A stretch of 17,671 nucleotides of DNA, taken from contig CANQUW010000011.1 of assembly GCA_947627145.1 (NCBI GenBank), forward strand, positions 1 to 17,671, in the 5' to 3' direction. Shown here in pieces: positions 1-8,103 of this stretch; position 1 is the stretch's first letter; each line of letters opens with the position of its first letter. The notes under the pieces are model-generated. The model was not told the origin of the DNA. It saw nothing but the letters and a program-made list of their open reading frames with translations, and searched no databases. Source of the DNA: an uncultured Bacilli bacterium (lineage in GTDB: Bacteria; Bacillota_I; Bacilli_A; RF39; UBA660). The position numbers and the translations under genes are program-made.

Positions 1-1
1 A

Positions 2-1072
2 GTAATTGATATGACTAAAGAATATTATAGATATATGACAGATGAAGATGATTTATATAACTTTATGGTAAATCAATATTCAAGAGGAATGGATACTAAA
101 ACTATAGATAAATTATTTGGAGAAATAAAAGATGCTTTAGTTCCTTTAATTAAGAAAATTTCTACTGATAAAGTGATTACTATAAATAAAAACTATAGTG
201 ATAGTGAGCTAATGGACGCTTCTAAGTATTTACTTAATTATATTGGATTTGATATGAATAGAGGAGGTCTTGGTATTTATCCTCATGGTTTTACAACAAC
301 ACTTGCACATGATGATATTCGTATTGCTTTTTCTAATACGAGTGATCCTAATTCGTTTTCGTCTACTGTTATTCATGAAGGTGGACATGGTATATATGAG
401 CAATGTATAGATAAAAATATAAGACTTTTACAAGATGGGAGTTTAGAAGATTTACTTGATGTTCATGAAAGCCAGTCGCGTTTTTATGAAAATATTTTAG
501 GAAGAAATAAAAATTTTTGGATTCCTATTTATGATGATATAAAGAAATTATTAAAACTTGATATTGATATAGATGATTTTGTCAAAATGTTTAATCAAGT
601 TAGTCCTGGTAAGATTAGAGTAGATGCTGATGAGGTTACTTATGCTCTTCATATAATTTTAAGATATGAAATAGAGCGTGATATATTTAATGGTAATTTA
701 AAAGTAGAAGATTTAGAAAAAGTTTGGAATAAAAAAATGAAAGATTATCTTGGAGTGGAAATACAAAATGATAGTGAAGGAGTACTTCAAGATGTTCATT
801 GGTCAGAAGGATTATTTGGATATTTTCCTTCATACTTGTTAGGTAATATTTATGATGGAATGTTTCTTGAGAATATAGAAGAGAATTTAGGTAGTGTTGA
901 TGAATTGCTTAAGAATGGGGAGATTAAGAAGATTACTAAATATTTAAATGATAATATTCATAAAAATGGTGGTGTTTATACTGCTCGTGAAATAGTAGAA
1001 AATATGTGTGGTAAAGAAATTAGTAGTAAGCCTATCATAGAATATTATTATCAAAAATATGATAGAGAATAA
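2..1072 (+). CDS. M32 family metallocarboxypeptidase (Taq-type), 5' end outside window
   Basis: Zinc carboxypeptidase of family M32, a cytoplasmic enzyme that removes C-terminal residues from peptides. The metal-binding HEXXH motif is seen as HEGGHGIYEQ (His codon at 374), followed by the family's HESQSR motif (from 464) and the conserved stretch IRVDADEVTYALH near 612-650 that precedes the C-terminal helices. The frame is open to the first base of the window. An ATG lies at 11, but only about 353 residues are present against roughly 500 for the family, and the missing part is the N-terminal helical region, so the true start lies upstream. The gene ends in TAA inside a strong terminator stem and has no coupling to uvrB. 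Family assignment is firm; substrate preference cannot be read. Confidence 0.9.
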   Translation, partial: VIDMTKEYYRYMTDEDDLYNFMVNQYSRGMDTKTIDKLFGEIKDALVPLIKKISTDKVITINKNYSDSELMDASKYLLNYIGFDMNRGGLGIYPHGFTTTLAHDDIRIAFSNTSDPNSFSSTVIHEGGHGIYEQCIDKNIRLLQDGSLEDLLDVHESQSRFYENILGRNKNFWIPIYDDIKKLLKLDIDIDDFVKMFNQVSPGKIRVDADEVTYALHIILRYEIERDIFNGNLKVEDLEKVWNKKMKDYLGVEIQNDSEGVLQDVHWSEGLFGYFPSYLLGNIYDGMFLENIEENLGSVDELLKNGEIKKITKYLNDNIHKNGGVYTAREIVENMCGKEISSKPIIEYYYQKYDRE

Positions 1073-1096
1073 TTTTATAATTATTCTCTTTTTTTA
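1064..1096 (+). terminator. Rho-independent terminator of the M32 peptidase gene
   Basis: An 11-bp perfect stem, 1064-1074 against 1079-1089, has a 4-base loop and is followed by a run of T to 1095. The stop codon of the peptidase gene lies in the 5' arm. It isolates the gene from uvrB. Confidence 0.85.
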
Positions 1097-1109
1097 AAAG
1101 TATTTACTC

Positions 1110-1138
1110 TTGTGTTTTCTATATATTAATGTTAAAAT
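1110..1138 (+). promoter_or_regulatory. Candidate uvrB promoter
   Basis: TTGTGT (1110-1115), a 17-base spacer and TAAAAT (1133-1138). A second possible -10 (TATAAT, 1169-1174) has no good -35. No Bacillus-type LexA box (GAAC-N4-GTTC) is visible. A 7-bp inverted repeat, TCTTGTG (1108-1114) with CACAAGA (1146-1152), brackets the promoter; its role is unknown. Confidence 0.5.
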
Positions 1139-1212
1139 AATAGCGCACAAGAAACTATGATTATTAATTATAATACAGGGTAAAATAATATTTAAAGAAA
1201 GGAGTAATGTTT

Positions 1213-3159
1213 ATGTTTGATTTAGTATCTAAATTTAAACCTAGTGGAGATCAACCTAAAGCAATTAAAGAATTAGTTGATGGTGTTTTAGATGGTAAAA
1301 AAGAACAAGTGTTGTTAGGTGCGACTGGTACTGGTAAAACTTTTACTATTGCAAATGTTATAAAAGAAGTAGGTAAACCTACTTTAATACTTTCTCATAA
1401 TAAGACACTTGCAGGGCAATTGTATTCTGAAATTAAAGAATTGTTTCCTAATAATTCTGTGAATTATTTTGTATCATACTATGATTATTATCAACCTGAA
1501 GCTTATGTTCCTTCAACCGATACTTTTATAGAAAAAGATTCATCTATTAATGATGAGATAGATGAATTAAGACATGCTGCGACTAGTAGTTTAATATCTA
1601 GAAGAGATGTTATTGTAGTTGCATCTGTTTCATGTATTTATGGTATTGGTGAAAGAGAAGAATATGAAAATAAGATGCTTACTTTAAGAGTGGGAGAAGA
1701 GATAAATCGTGAAGATGTTTTAGTAAAACTTGTTGAGATGTTGTATGAAAGAAATGATATCGATTTTAAACGTGGAACATTTAGAGTTAGAGGAGACGTT
1801 TTAGAAATTATTCCTGCTTATCAGAAAAGTACTGGTTATAGAATAGAATTTTTTGGTAATGAAATAGATAGAATTAGTGAAATAGATGTTTTGACTGGTG
1901 CGGTACTTGGTAATAAAAAAACAGTTACACTTTTCCCAGCAAGTCACTTTGTTATTAGTGATGAAAAATTAAAAGCGGGTATTAAAAGAATTAAAGCAGA
2001 ACTTAAAGATAGACTTAAAGTTTTAAAAGATGAAAATAAACTTGTTGCAGCAGAACGACTTGAAAGTAGAACTAATCATGATATAGAAATGCTTGAGGAA
2101 ACTGGATTTTGTTCTGGTATAGAAAATTATTCTGCTCCTATGGCTGGAAGAAAACCAGGGGAAACTCCTATGACACTTATGGATTTCTTTCCTGACGATT
2201 TTTTACTTGTTGTTGATGAATCTCACGTTACACTTCCACAGGTACGTGGTATGTATAACGGAGATCGAGCACGTAAACAAAATTTAGTTGATTATGGTTT
2301 TCGTCTTCCAAGTGCACTTGATAATAGACCTTTAAAGTTTGAAGAATTTCAAAGTAAAATTAATCAAGCAATTTATATTTCGGCAACTCCAGGTGATTAT
2401 GAACTTGAAAAAGTTCATGGACATTATGTTGAACAGATTATTCGTCCAACTGGACTATTGGATCCTACAATAGAAGTTCGTAGGAGTGAAGGTCAGATTG
2501 ATGATTTGATTGGTGAGATAAAAGATAGAATTGAAAAGAATGAAAGAACTTTGGTTACTACTCTTACTATTCGTATGAGTGAGGAACTTACTAATTATTT
2601 GAAAGAGTTAGATATAAAAGTTGCATACCTTCATTCTGAGGTTAAGACTTTAGAAAGACTTCAAATTATTCATGACTTACGTATTGGAAAATATGATGTT
2701 GTAGTTGGTATTAACTTACTTCGTGAAGGAATTGATATACCTGAAGTTAGTTTGATTGCAATTATAGATGCTGATAAGGAAGGATTCCTTCGTAATACTA
2801 GAAGTTTGATTCAAACTATTGGAAGATGCGCAAGAAACGCTAATGGTCATGTTATTATGTATGCTGATAAAATGACTGATAGTATGAGGCAGTCAATTGA
2901 TGAGACACTTCGTCGTCGTAAGATACAAGAAGAATATAATAAAGAACATGGTATTACTCCACAAACAATTAATAAGGAAATTAGAGAAGTTATAAGTAAT
3001 GTTGATATTAGTGAAGCTAAATTTGAAAAAGTAAGTAAGAAAGAACAAGAAAAAACTATGGAAATGGTTGAAGAAGAAATGAGAGAGGCTGCTGCTAACT
3101 TAGACTTTGAACGTGCAATGGAACTTAGAGATATATTATTTGAAATGAAGAGTTCATAG
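1213..3159 (+). CDS. uvrB: Excinuclease ABC subunit B (UvrB)
   Basis: UvrB is the helicase-like, damage-verifying subunit of UvrABC nucleotide excision repair; UvrA loads it and UvrC then cuts. Visible landmarks: Walker A GATGTGKT at residues 36-43, the damage-probing beta-hairpin region [12 protein letters not shown], the Walker B-like VVDESH, the SF2 helicase motifs in the second half ([22 protein letters not shown]) and a C-terminal UVR motif ([13 protein letters not shown]) that contacts UvrC. At 648 residues it is normal length. I start at ATG 1213 ([10 protein letters not shown]) because AAAGGAG (1198-1204) is 8 bases upstream; the in-frame ATG at 1207 would sit only 2 bases from it. 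The gene has its own promoter and terminator, and is not adjacent to uvrA as in Bacillus. Confidence 0.98.
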   Translation: MFDLVSKFKPSGDQPKAIKELVDGVLDGKKEQVLLGATGTGKTFTIANVIKEVGKPTLILSHNKTLAGQLYSEIKELFPNNSVNYFVSYYDYYQPEAYVPSTDTFIEKDSSINDEIDELRHAATSSLISRRDVIVVASVSCIYGIGEREEYENKMLTLRVGEEINREDVLVKLVEMLYERNDIDFKRGTFRVRGDVLEIIPAYQKSTGYRIEFFGNEIDRISEIDVLTGAVLGNKKTVTLFPASHFVISDEKLKAGIKRIKAELKDRLKVLKDENKLVAAERLESRTNHDIEMLEETGFCSGIENYSAPMAGRKPGETPMTLMDFFPDDFLLVVDESHVTLPQVRGMYNGDRARKQNLVDYGFRLPSALDNRPLKFEEFQSKINQAIYISATPGDYELEKVHGHYVEQIIRPTGLLDPTIEVRRSEGQIDDLIGEIKDRIEKNERTLVTTLTIRMSEELTNYLKELDIKVAYLHSEVKTLERLQIIHDLRIGKYDVVVGINLLREGIDIPEVSLIAIIDADKEGFLRNTRSLIQTIGRCARNANGHVIMYADKMTDSMRQSIDETLRRRKIQEEYNKEHGITPQTINKEIREVISNVDISEAKFEKVSKKEQEKTMEMVEEEMREAAANLDFERAMELRDILFEMKSS

Positions 3160-3181
3160 ATTTGAGCTCTTTTATTTTTTT
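3148..3181 (+). terminator. uvrB terminator
   Basis: A 9-bp stem with one G-T pair, 3148-3156 against 3163-3171, is followed by a T-rich tract. The uvrB stop codon lies in the loop. Confidence 0.8.
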
Positions 3182-3221
3182 ATAATTTAGTTTATAATAT
3201 TTAATATAGGGTTGGTGTATT

Positions 3222-3851
3222 ATGAAAAAAAGAGATAAAAAGAATTTGTATATATTTTTAGGAGTTTCTTTTATATTTATACTTTTATTAGTTTTTATAT
3301 TGCCTAAATGTTTGTTTGGAAGGAATCTTTTTTCATATTATATACAACTTACTAAAAAATATAGTAGTTTATATGGTAAAGTTAGTAATAATATATTAAT
3401 GAGTAGTGGTCTTAATTATAAATTTATGTGGAGTAGATTTTTATCTTTTATATTAATTATATTTTTTGTATTGTTTATTTTGTGGACTAAGAAAAATATT
3501 AAATATGAAAGAAAGATAATATATCCTATCATGTATTTTATATTTCTTGTATTAATATATTTTTCATATTTAGGTTATGTTATGACTTGGATTGGAGATT
3601 CATCAGATATTTTAGTTGCACCTATTAATAATATGTTTTTCTCTAATTTATTATTTAGAATATTATTTATACCAATTAATCCTTTAAATTTTATGTTTAT
3701 TATATTAATAAAAATTGGTGATATGGTTGATTGCAAATTTAGAAATAGAAATTATATTCCTTCTATTAAATTGTTTTATATTGGTAGTTTAATATTTATA
3801 ATACAATTTTTGATTTGTGTTGTTTTAAGTTTTATGTATGGAGGTTTATAG
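3222..3851 (+). CDS. Multi-pass membrane protein of unknown function
   Basis: A 209-residue, highly hydrophobic protein that I do not recognise. About five membrane segments can be seen: residues ~8-30, ~70-88, ~100-125, ~142-168 and ~185-206, with a Lys/Arg-rich N-terminus (MKKRDKKN) suggesting that the N-terminus is inside. There are no catalytic motifs or soluble domains. The start has only a weak ribosome site (GGTTGGTG). The protein is rich in Phe, Ile and Tyr, as expected at this base composition. It ends 1 base before the ATG of the broken HAD gene, so the two were probably co-transcribed. It belongs to the accessory block between uvrB and uvrA. Confidence 0.75.
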   Translation: MKKRDKKNLYIFLGVSFIFILLLVFILPKCLFGRNLFSYYIQLTKKYSSLYGKVSNNILMSSGLNYKFMWSRFLSFILIIFFVLFILWTKKNIKYERKIIYPIMYFIFLVLIYFSYLGYVMTWIGDSSDILVAPINNMFFSNLLFRILFIPINPLNFMFIILIKIGDMVDCKFRNRNYIPSIKLFYIGSLIFIIQFLICVVLSFMYGGL

Positions 3852-3852
3852 T

Positions 3853-4398
3853 ATGATTGTTGGTGTTGATATGGATAATACTATTTGCTCGACTAGTGAA
3901 AAGATTTTAGAATATGAAAAAAAGTTTTTACTTGAAAAAAATATCGATAATCAAAAACTATGGAATACTGAAGAAATAAGAAATTAATTTTTGAATACAT
4001 ATTTGGAGAAAATATACGAAGAAGCATCACTAAAAAATTATGTTAAAGATGTTTTTGATGAACTAAAAAATCGTGGCAATAAAATTTATATAATAACTGC
4101 TAGAAGTGAAAAATATGTTTATGATATTTTTGGTTCTATTAAAAAATATTTTAAAAAACATAACATTTTGGTGGATGGTATTTTTATAGACGCCAAAGAT
4201 AAGGTGGATGTTTGTTTGAATGAAAATATAGATTTAATGATAGAAGATAATCGTTACAATTATAATAAATTGATAGATAATAATATTTTTACTATTCTTT
4301 TTGATGAGAACTGTAATAATTTAGATGTAGATAATAGAGTTTCTAATTGGAAAGAAGTTATTAGTAAAATTGATGATTACTTTGATAGTTTAAAGTAG
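3853..4398 (+). pseudogene. HAD-superfamily nucleotidase-like gene interrupted by an in-frame TAA
   Basis: Read from ATG 3853, which has GGAGG at 3840-3844 just upstream, the frame gives a HAD motif I (GVDMDNTIC; D6 and D8 fit the nucleophile/acid pair). It hits TAA at 3985-3987 (codon 45), then continues in the same frame to TAG at 4396-4398. The second part carries motif II (IITARSEKY) and the motif III/IV region (LMIEDNRYNYNK). Joined, it would be about 182 residues, resembling the 5'(3')-deoxyribonucleotidase/YqfW-type HAD hydrolases. No ribosome site supports a restart at TTG 3991. A single substitution (Tyr TAT/TAC to TAA) would explain it. Without motif I the downstream piece cannot be catalytic. 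Family-level call only; a sequencing error at 3985-3987 is possible. Confidence 0.75.
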
Positions 4399-4420
4399 TT
4401 ATTTTTCTATTTGAAAATAC

Positions 4421-4449
4421 TTGCAAAAAGTAAACTTTTGTGATATAGT
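4421..4449 (+). promoter_or_regulatory. Promoter of the plus-strand antisense RNA
   Basis: TTGCAA (4421-4426), a 17-base spacer and TATAGT (4444-4449) make a near-consensus sigma-A promoter with no coding frame downstream. The start of transcription would be about 4456-4458. Confidence 0.65.
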
Positions 4450-4470
4450 TTATGTATAGGAAAGAAAGTG

Positions 4471-4510
4471 AAATAAAAAAGGAAGCATTTAGTTTTGCAA
4501 CGCTGAATGC
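4471..4510 (-). terminator. Terminator of the toxin mRNA
   Basis: On the minus strand the 8-bp stem 4510-4503/4492-4485 (one G-T pair) is followed by TTCCTTTTTTATTT (4484-4471). The toxin transcript would therefore end near 4475, about 80 bases after its stop codon. Confidence 0.65.
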
Positions 4511-4526
4511 CTACCTTATTGGGTAA

Positions 4527-4560
4527 GACATTTATCTATATAGATAAGTGCCTTTTATTT
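4527..4560 (+). terminator. Terminator of the antisense RNA
   Basis: The stem runs from 4527-4537 to 4542-4552 around TATCTATATAGATA, with one G-T pair and one A-C mismatch, and is followed by TTTTATTTTG. On the other strand it has no T-tract, so it acts only on plus-strand transcription. Confidence 0.7.
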
Positions 4561-4650
4561 TGTTTTTATCACTAGTAATAGGAATGCAAGTGAAGTAAAA
4601 ACTAAAGATAAACATTTAAGAAATTTTATAATAAATGTCTTTATCTTCAT
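4555..4650 (-). CDS. 31-residue hydrophobic peptide, putative type I toxin
   Basis: ATG at 4650-4648 and TAA at 4557-4555 encode 31 residues: MKIKTFIIKFLK, a Leu/Val/Phe-rich core (LSLVFTSLAFLLLVI) and a basic tail KTK. This is one transmembrane helix flanked by lysines, the usual build of type I toxins. A strong ribosome site GGGAGG (4662-4657) lies 6 bases before the ATG, and the gene has its own near-consensus promoter (4742-4713) and terminator. The 5' leader holds a CCTCC copy that can pair with the ribosome site. No sequence family is claimed; it does not look like Fst/Ldr by eye. A small regulatory membrane peptide is an alternative. The gene is too short for normal ORF calling and would usually be annotated as empty intergenic DNA. 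Confidence 0.65.
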   Translation of the reverse strand: MKIKTFIIKFLKCLSLVFTSLAFLLLVIKTK

Positions 4651-4656
4651 TTTTAT

Positions 4657-4681
4657 CCTCCCTTCTTTTAAGAATAGGAGG
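4657..4681 (-). promoter_or_regulatory. Ribosome-site-sequestering hairpin in the toxin leader
   Basis: On the minus strand CCTCC (4681-4677) pairs with the Shine-Dalgarno GGAGG (4661-4657), extended inside by TTCT (4674-4671) with AGAA (4666-4663) around a 4-base loop. It should hide the toxin ribosome site. The adjoining TGCCTACCT (4687-4679) is the exact complement of AGGTAGGCA in the 3' part of the same mRNA (4516-4508). Confidence 0.55.
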
Positions 4682-4712
4682 TAGGCACCAGCTACTAAAT
4701 ACTTCTATAAAT

Positions 4713-4742
4713 ATTATACAATAAGTAAATTATAAAAAGCAA
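4713..4742 (-). promoter_or_regulatory. Toxin promoter
   Basis: On the minus strand TTGCTT (4742-4737), an 18-base spacer and a consensus TATAAT (4718-4713). Transcription would start near 4706, leaving a leader of about 55 bases. Confidence 0.65.
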
Positions 4743-4806
4743 CATAAAGTTTACAAAAAATTAATATAATTTCTAACTTTTTCCAATGTATTTTTTATGA
4801 ATTTTG

Positions 4807-4815
4807 TGATATAAT
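4807..4815 (+). promoter_or_regulatory. Extended -10 promoter for the uvrA operon
   Basis: TG (4807-4808), one base, then TATAAT (4810-4815) gives an extended -10; no clear -35 at normal spacing. Transcription would start near 4822, about 15 bases before the GTG start, just leaving room for the AGGTGA ribosome site (4825-4830). No SOS box is seen. Confidence 0.6.
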
Positions 4816-4836
4816 ATGTGCCGTAGGTGATTAGAA

Positions 4837-7653
4837 GTGGAAGATAAAATTATAGTTAAAAGAGCACGTGAAAATAATTTGAAAAATGTTAGTATAGATA
4901 TACCTAAAAATAAGATGACAGTTATGACTGGTGTTAGTGGTAGTGGTAAGAGTTCTCTTGCATTTGATACAATTTATGCAGAAGGACAGAGAAGATATGT
5001 AGAGAGTTTATCTGCTTATGCTAGACAATTTTTAGGTGGTAGTGAAAAACCTGATGTTGATAGTATAGAAGGACTTTCTCCTGCAATTTCAATTGATCAA
5101 AAAACTACTAGTAAGAATCCTCGTAGTACTGTTGGTACTGTTACAGAAATTTATGATTATTTAAGACTTTTATTCGCAAGAGTTGGAGTACCTTATTGTC
5201 CTAATCATCATATTCCAATTACTTCACAAAGTGTTGAGGAAATGGTTAATAAAATTTTAACATATGATGAAGGTACTAGACTTGTTGTTATGTCTCCTGT
5301 TGTTCATGGACAAAAAGGAACTCATAAAGATTTACTTGATACTCTTAGAAAACAAGGTTATGTTAGAGTTAGAGTTGATGGAGAAGTACGTGATTTAAGT
5401 GAAGAGATAGAACTTGAAAAGAATAAAAAACATAAAATAGATGTTGTAGTTGACCGTATAGTATTAAAAGAAAATATTAGAAGTAGACTTCATGAATCAA
5501 TTGAGGTTGCTACTAACTTAAGCAATGGTAAAGTGGTTATAGAAATACTTGGAGAACATAAAAAAGAGTTAGTTTTCTCTGAAGCTTTTGCATGTCCTTA
5601 TTGTGAATTTTCTTTACCAGAGTTAGAGCCTAGAATGTTTAGTTTTAATGCACCTTATGGAGCATGTCCTGACTGTAAAGGACTTGGTATAAAACTTAGA
5701 ATTGACCCTGATTTAGTTATACCCGATAAAGATTTATCTATCAATGAAGGATGTATTAAAACACTTAGTGATGATCAAGGGAACTTATATTATAAGAAAT
5801 TAAAATGTGTATGTGATCATTATAAAATAGATATGGATAAACCTTTTAAGAAACTTAGTCAAAAACATAAAGATATAGTTTTATATGGAACAAGTGAACC
5901 TATTAAATTTAATTATCGTACTAAAAGTGGAAATATAATGAATAATGTTGATTTCTATGAAGGTATTATTAATAATCTTGAAAGACGTTATATGGAAACT
6001 AGTAGTGGATGGATTAGGGACTGGCTTGAAAACTATATGGTTGAACTTGTATGTGAAACTTGTCATGGTGCACGTCTTAGTGATGATGTTCTATCTGTTA
6101 AGATAGATGATAAAAATATATATGAAGTTACACAAATGAGTATAAAAGAGTTAGTTAAGTTTTTTGATGAACTTAAACTTAGTGAAGAGCAATTAAAGAT
6201 TGCTGATTTAATACTTAAGGAAATTAAGTCTCGTTTATCTTTTCTTTCTAATGTTGGTCTTGAGTATTTGACTCTTTCAAGAAGTGCTGGTACTTTATCT
6301 GGAGGAGAAGCTCAAAGGATTAGACTTGCAACTCAGATTGGTTCTCGTCTTACAGGAGTGTTATATGTGTTAGATGAGCCTAGTATTGGACTTCATCAAA
6401 GAGATAATGATAAACTTATTGCGTCTCTATTACAAATGAGAGATTTAGGAAACACTTTAATTGTTGTTGAGCATGACCATGATACAATGCTTGCAGCTGA
6501 CTATTTGGTAGATATTGGACCTAAAGCAGGAGACAAAGGTGGTAAGGTTGTTGCGTGTGGTACTCCTCGCGAAGTTATGGCTAATGAAAAAAGTTTAACT
6601 GGACAGTACTTAACTGGTAAAAAGTGTATTGAAGTTCCTAAAAAACGTAGAAAAGGCATTAAAAAATATTTACAAATTAAAGGAGCTGAGACTAATAATC
6701 TTAAAAATATAGATGTTAAGATACCTCTTGGTACATTTACTTGTGTTACTGGAGTATCTGGTTCAGGAAAGAGTTCATTAATAAATGAAATACTTTGTAA
6801 GGCAGTTAGTAAAAGTTTATATAAGTCTAAACCTAAACCTGGTCTACACAAAAAAATACTTGGACTTAATAATATAGATAAGCTTGTACAAATTACTCAA
6901 AATCCTATTGGTCGTACACCTCGTAGTAATCCTGCAACCTATACTGGTGTTTTTGATGATATTCGTGAGTTATTTACAAACACTAAGGAAGCTAAGATGT
7001 ATGGTTTTGGTAAGAATCGTTTTTCATTTAATGTTAAAGGTGGTAGATGTGAAGCTTGTAGAGGTGACGGTGTTAAAAAAATTGAAATGCACTTTTTACC
7101 TGATGTTTATGTTCCTTGTGAAGTGTGTGGCGGTACTCGTTATAATAAAGAAACTTTGAACATAAAATATAAAGATAAAAATATTGCAGATGTTTTAGAT
7201 ATGCGAGTTAGTGAAGCTTTAGAATTTTTTAGTAATCATACTAAGATAAAAAATAAACTTAAAGTTTTAGAAGAAGTAGGACTTGGTTATATAAAACTTG
7301 GACAAAGTGCACCTACACTTTCTGGAGGAGAAGCTGAAAGAGTTAAACTTGCTAAAGAATTACAGAAAAAAGCTACAGGAAAAACATTATTTGTTTTAGA
7401 TGAACCTACAACTGGTCTTCATACAGATGATATTAAAAGATTACTTGCAATTTTACAGAAAATAGTAGATAATAAAGATACGGTGATTGTAATAGAGCAT
7501 AATTTAGATGTTATTAAAGTTGCTGATTATATTATCGACTTAGGACCTGAAGGTGGAGACTTAGGTGGAGAAGTTGTTGCAACTGGTACTCCAGAAGAAG
7601 TTTCTAAAGTTCACAGTTCTTATACTGGTAGATATTTAAAAAAGATTTTGTAG
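4837..7653 (+). CDS. uvrA: Excinuclease ABC subunit A (UvrA)
   Basis: UvrA is the dimeric ATPase that first recognises DNA lesions in nucleotide excision repair and loads UvrB. The 938 residues match the family length. There are two ABC cassettes: Walker A GVSGSGKSS at residues 32-40 and again near 639-647, with ABC signatures LSGGEAQR (from 487) and LSGGEAER (from 828). Zinc-binding pairs CPYC (253/256) with CPDC (277/280), CETC in the middle, and CEAC (738/741) with CEVC (761/764) are intact. The start is GTG 4837, because AGGTGA lies 6 bases upstream and the next in-frame codon upstream is TGA at 4828. It is the first gene of the operon that continues to whiA; 12 bases separate it from the next gene. 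Confidence 0.98.
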   Translation: MEDKIIVKRARENNLKNVSIDIPKNKMTVMTGVSGSGKSSLAFDTIYAEGQRRYVESLSAYARQFLGGSEKPDVDSIEGLSPAISIDQKTTSKNPRSTVGTVTEIYDYLRLLFARVGVPYCPNHHIPITSQSVEEMVNKILTYDEGTRLVVMSPVVHGQKGTHKDLLDTLRKQGYVRVRVDGEVRDLSEEIELEKNKKHKIDVVVDRIVLKENIRSRLHESIEVATNLSNGKVVIEILGEHKKELVFSEAFACPYCEFSLPELEPRMFSFNAPYGACPDCKGLGIKLRIDPDLVIPDKDLSINEGCIKTLSDDQGNLYYKKLKCVCDHYKIDMDKPFKKLSQKHKDIVLYGTSEPIKFNYRTKSGNIMNNVDFYEGIINNLERRYMETSSGWIRDWLENYMVELVCETCHGARLSDDVLSVKIDDKNIYEVTQMSIKELVKFFDELKLSEEQLKIADLILKEIKSRLSFLSNVGLEYLTLSRSAGTLSGGEAQRIRLATQIGSRLTGVLYVLDEPSIGLHQRDNDKLIASLLQMRDLGNTLIVVEHDHDTMLAADYLVDIGPKAGDKGGKVVACGTPREVMANEKSLTGQYLTGKKCIEVPKKRRKGIKKYLQIKGAETNNLKNIDVKIPLGTFTCVTGVSGSGKSSLINEILCKAVSKSLYKSKPKPGLHKKILGLNNIDKLVQITQNPIGRTPRSNPATYTGVFDDIRELFTNTKEAKMYGFGKNRFSFNVKGGRCEACRGDGVKKIEMHFLPDVYVPCEVCGGTRYNKETLNIKYKDKNIADVLDMRVSEALEFFSNHTKIKNKLKVLEEVGLGYIKLGQSAPTLSGGEAERVKLAKELQKKATGKTLFVLDEPTTGLHTDDIKRLLAILQKIVDNKDTVIVIEHNLDVIKVADYIIDLGPEGGDLGGEVVATGTPEEVSKVHSSYTGRYLKKIL

Positions 7654-7665
7654 GAGGAATTAGAA

Positions 7666-8103
7666 ATGCGATTAGTTATTATGGATAAAGAAAAACATAT
7701 ATTAAGAATTAATCGCTTTTTTAAGTGGCTTTTATACATGGCTGGATATACTATAGTATTTATATTTGTAGGCAGTTTTTTTAAATCTTTTTATATAGAT
7801 ACAACTCATAATTATTTTTTCTATCCTGTCGTTGCTGTTTTGATTATATATTTTTTAAATCAAACTATAAAGCCAACTCTTGTAAAACTTACTATTCCAA
7901 TTACTGGAATTACTTTAGGACTTTTTTATCCTTTTATTAATTTATTTATTTTAAAACTTACAGATTGGATACTTGGTTTTCATTTTCAACTTTATGATAC
8001 ATTTATTGCACTTTTTATTGCAATACTTCTTTCTATTATGAATTTTTTAATGGAAGAGCTTGTTATAAAACAAATAATAAAGAAGGTGAAACGTCATGAA
8101 TAG
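7666..8103 (+). CDS. YvlD-like small membrane protein (phage holin family 4 / DUF360)
   Basis: A 145-residue membrane protein with about four helices (residues ~17-38, ~50-64, ~77-100, ~107-130). The stretch LNQTIKPTLVKLTIPITG, then TLGLFYPFINLFILKLTDWILGF, is the recognisable core of the YvlD/DUF360 family, often labelled phage holin family 4, although these are ordinary chromosomal genes with no proven holin activity. The start ATG 7666 has TAGGAGGA 8 bases upstream. It overlaps the lgt start by 8 bases, so translation is probably coupled. In Bacillus a yvlD gene also sits between uvrA and lgt, which supports the call. Biochemical function is unknown. Confidence 0.8.
   Translation: MRLVIMDKEKHILRINRFFKWLLYMAGYTIVFIFVGSFFKSFYIDTTHNYFFYPVVAVLIIYFLNQTIKPTLVKLTIPITGITLGLFYPFINLFILKLTDWILGFHFQLYDTFIALFIAILLSIMNFLMEELVIKQIIKKVKRHE

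Larger units (their letters stand above)
4456..4562 (+). ncRNA. Putative antisense (antitoxin) RNA, about 105 nt
   Basis: It lies between a good promoter (4421-4449) and a rho-independent terminator (4527-4560). The body contains the hairpin 4485-4492/4503-4510 (GCATTTAG with CTGAATGC, 10-base loop), then a linker containing TGCCTACCT (4508-4516), then the terminator stem. It has no plausible reading frame with a ribosome site. It converges on the minus-strand hydrophobic peptide gene and would be complementary to roughly the last 85 nt of that mRNA. This is the arrangement of Bacillus txpA/RatA and bsrG/SR4 type I modules. Existence and ends are inferred from signals only. Confidence 0.6.

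Noticed and set aside
4837..4860. SOS (LexA) control of uvrA or uvrB
   Set aside because: No GAAC-N4-GTTC type box was found before either gene, although both are often SOS-controlled in Bacillus.
5881..7159. Reading frames on the minus strand at 5881-6066 and 6501-6851 and in another plus frame at 6884-7159
   Set aside because: They lie wholly inside uvrA, have no ribosome sites or recognisable domains, and are shadows of a well-conserved gene.
7666..8103. Prophage remnant suggested by the 'phage holin family 4' label
   Set aside because: The YvlD/DUF360 family is chromosomal in many Bacillota, and the gene is embedded by overlap in a housekeeping operon; no phage genes surround it.
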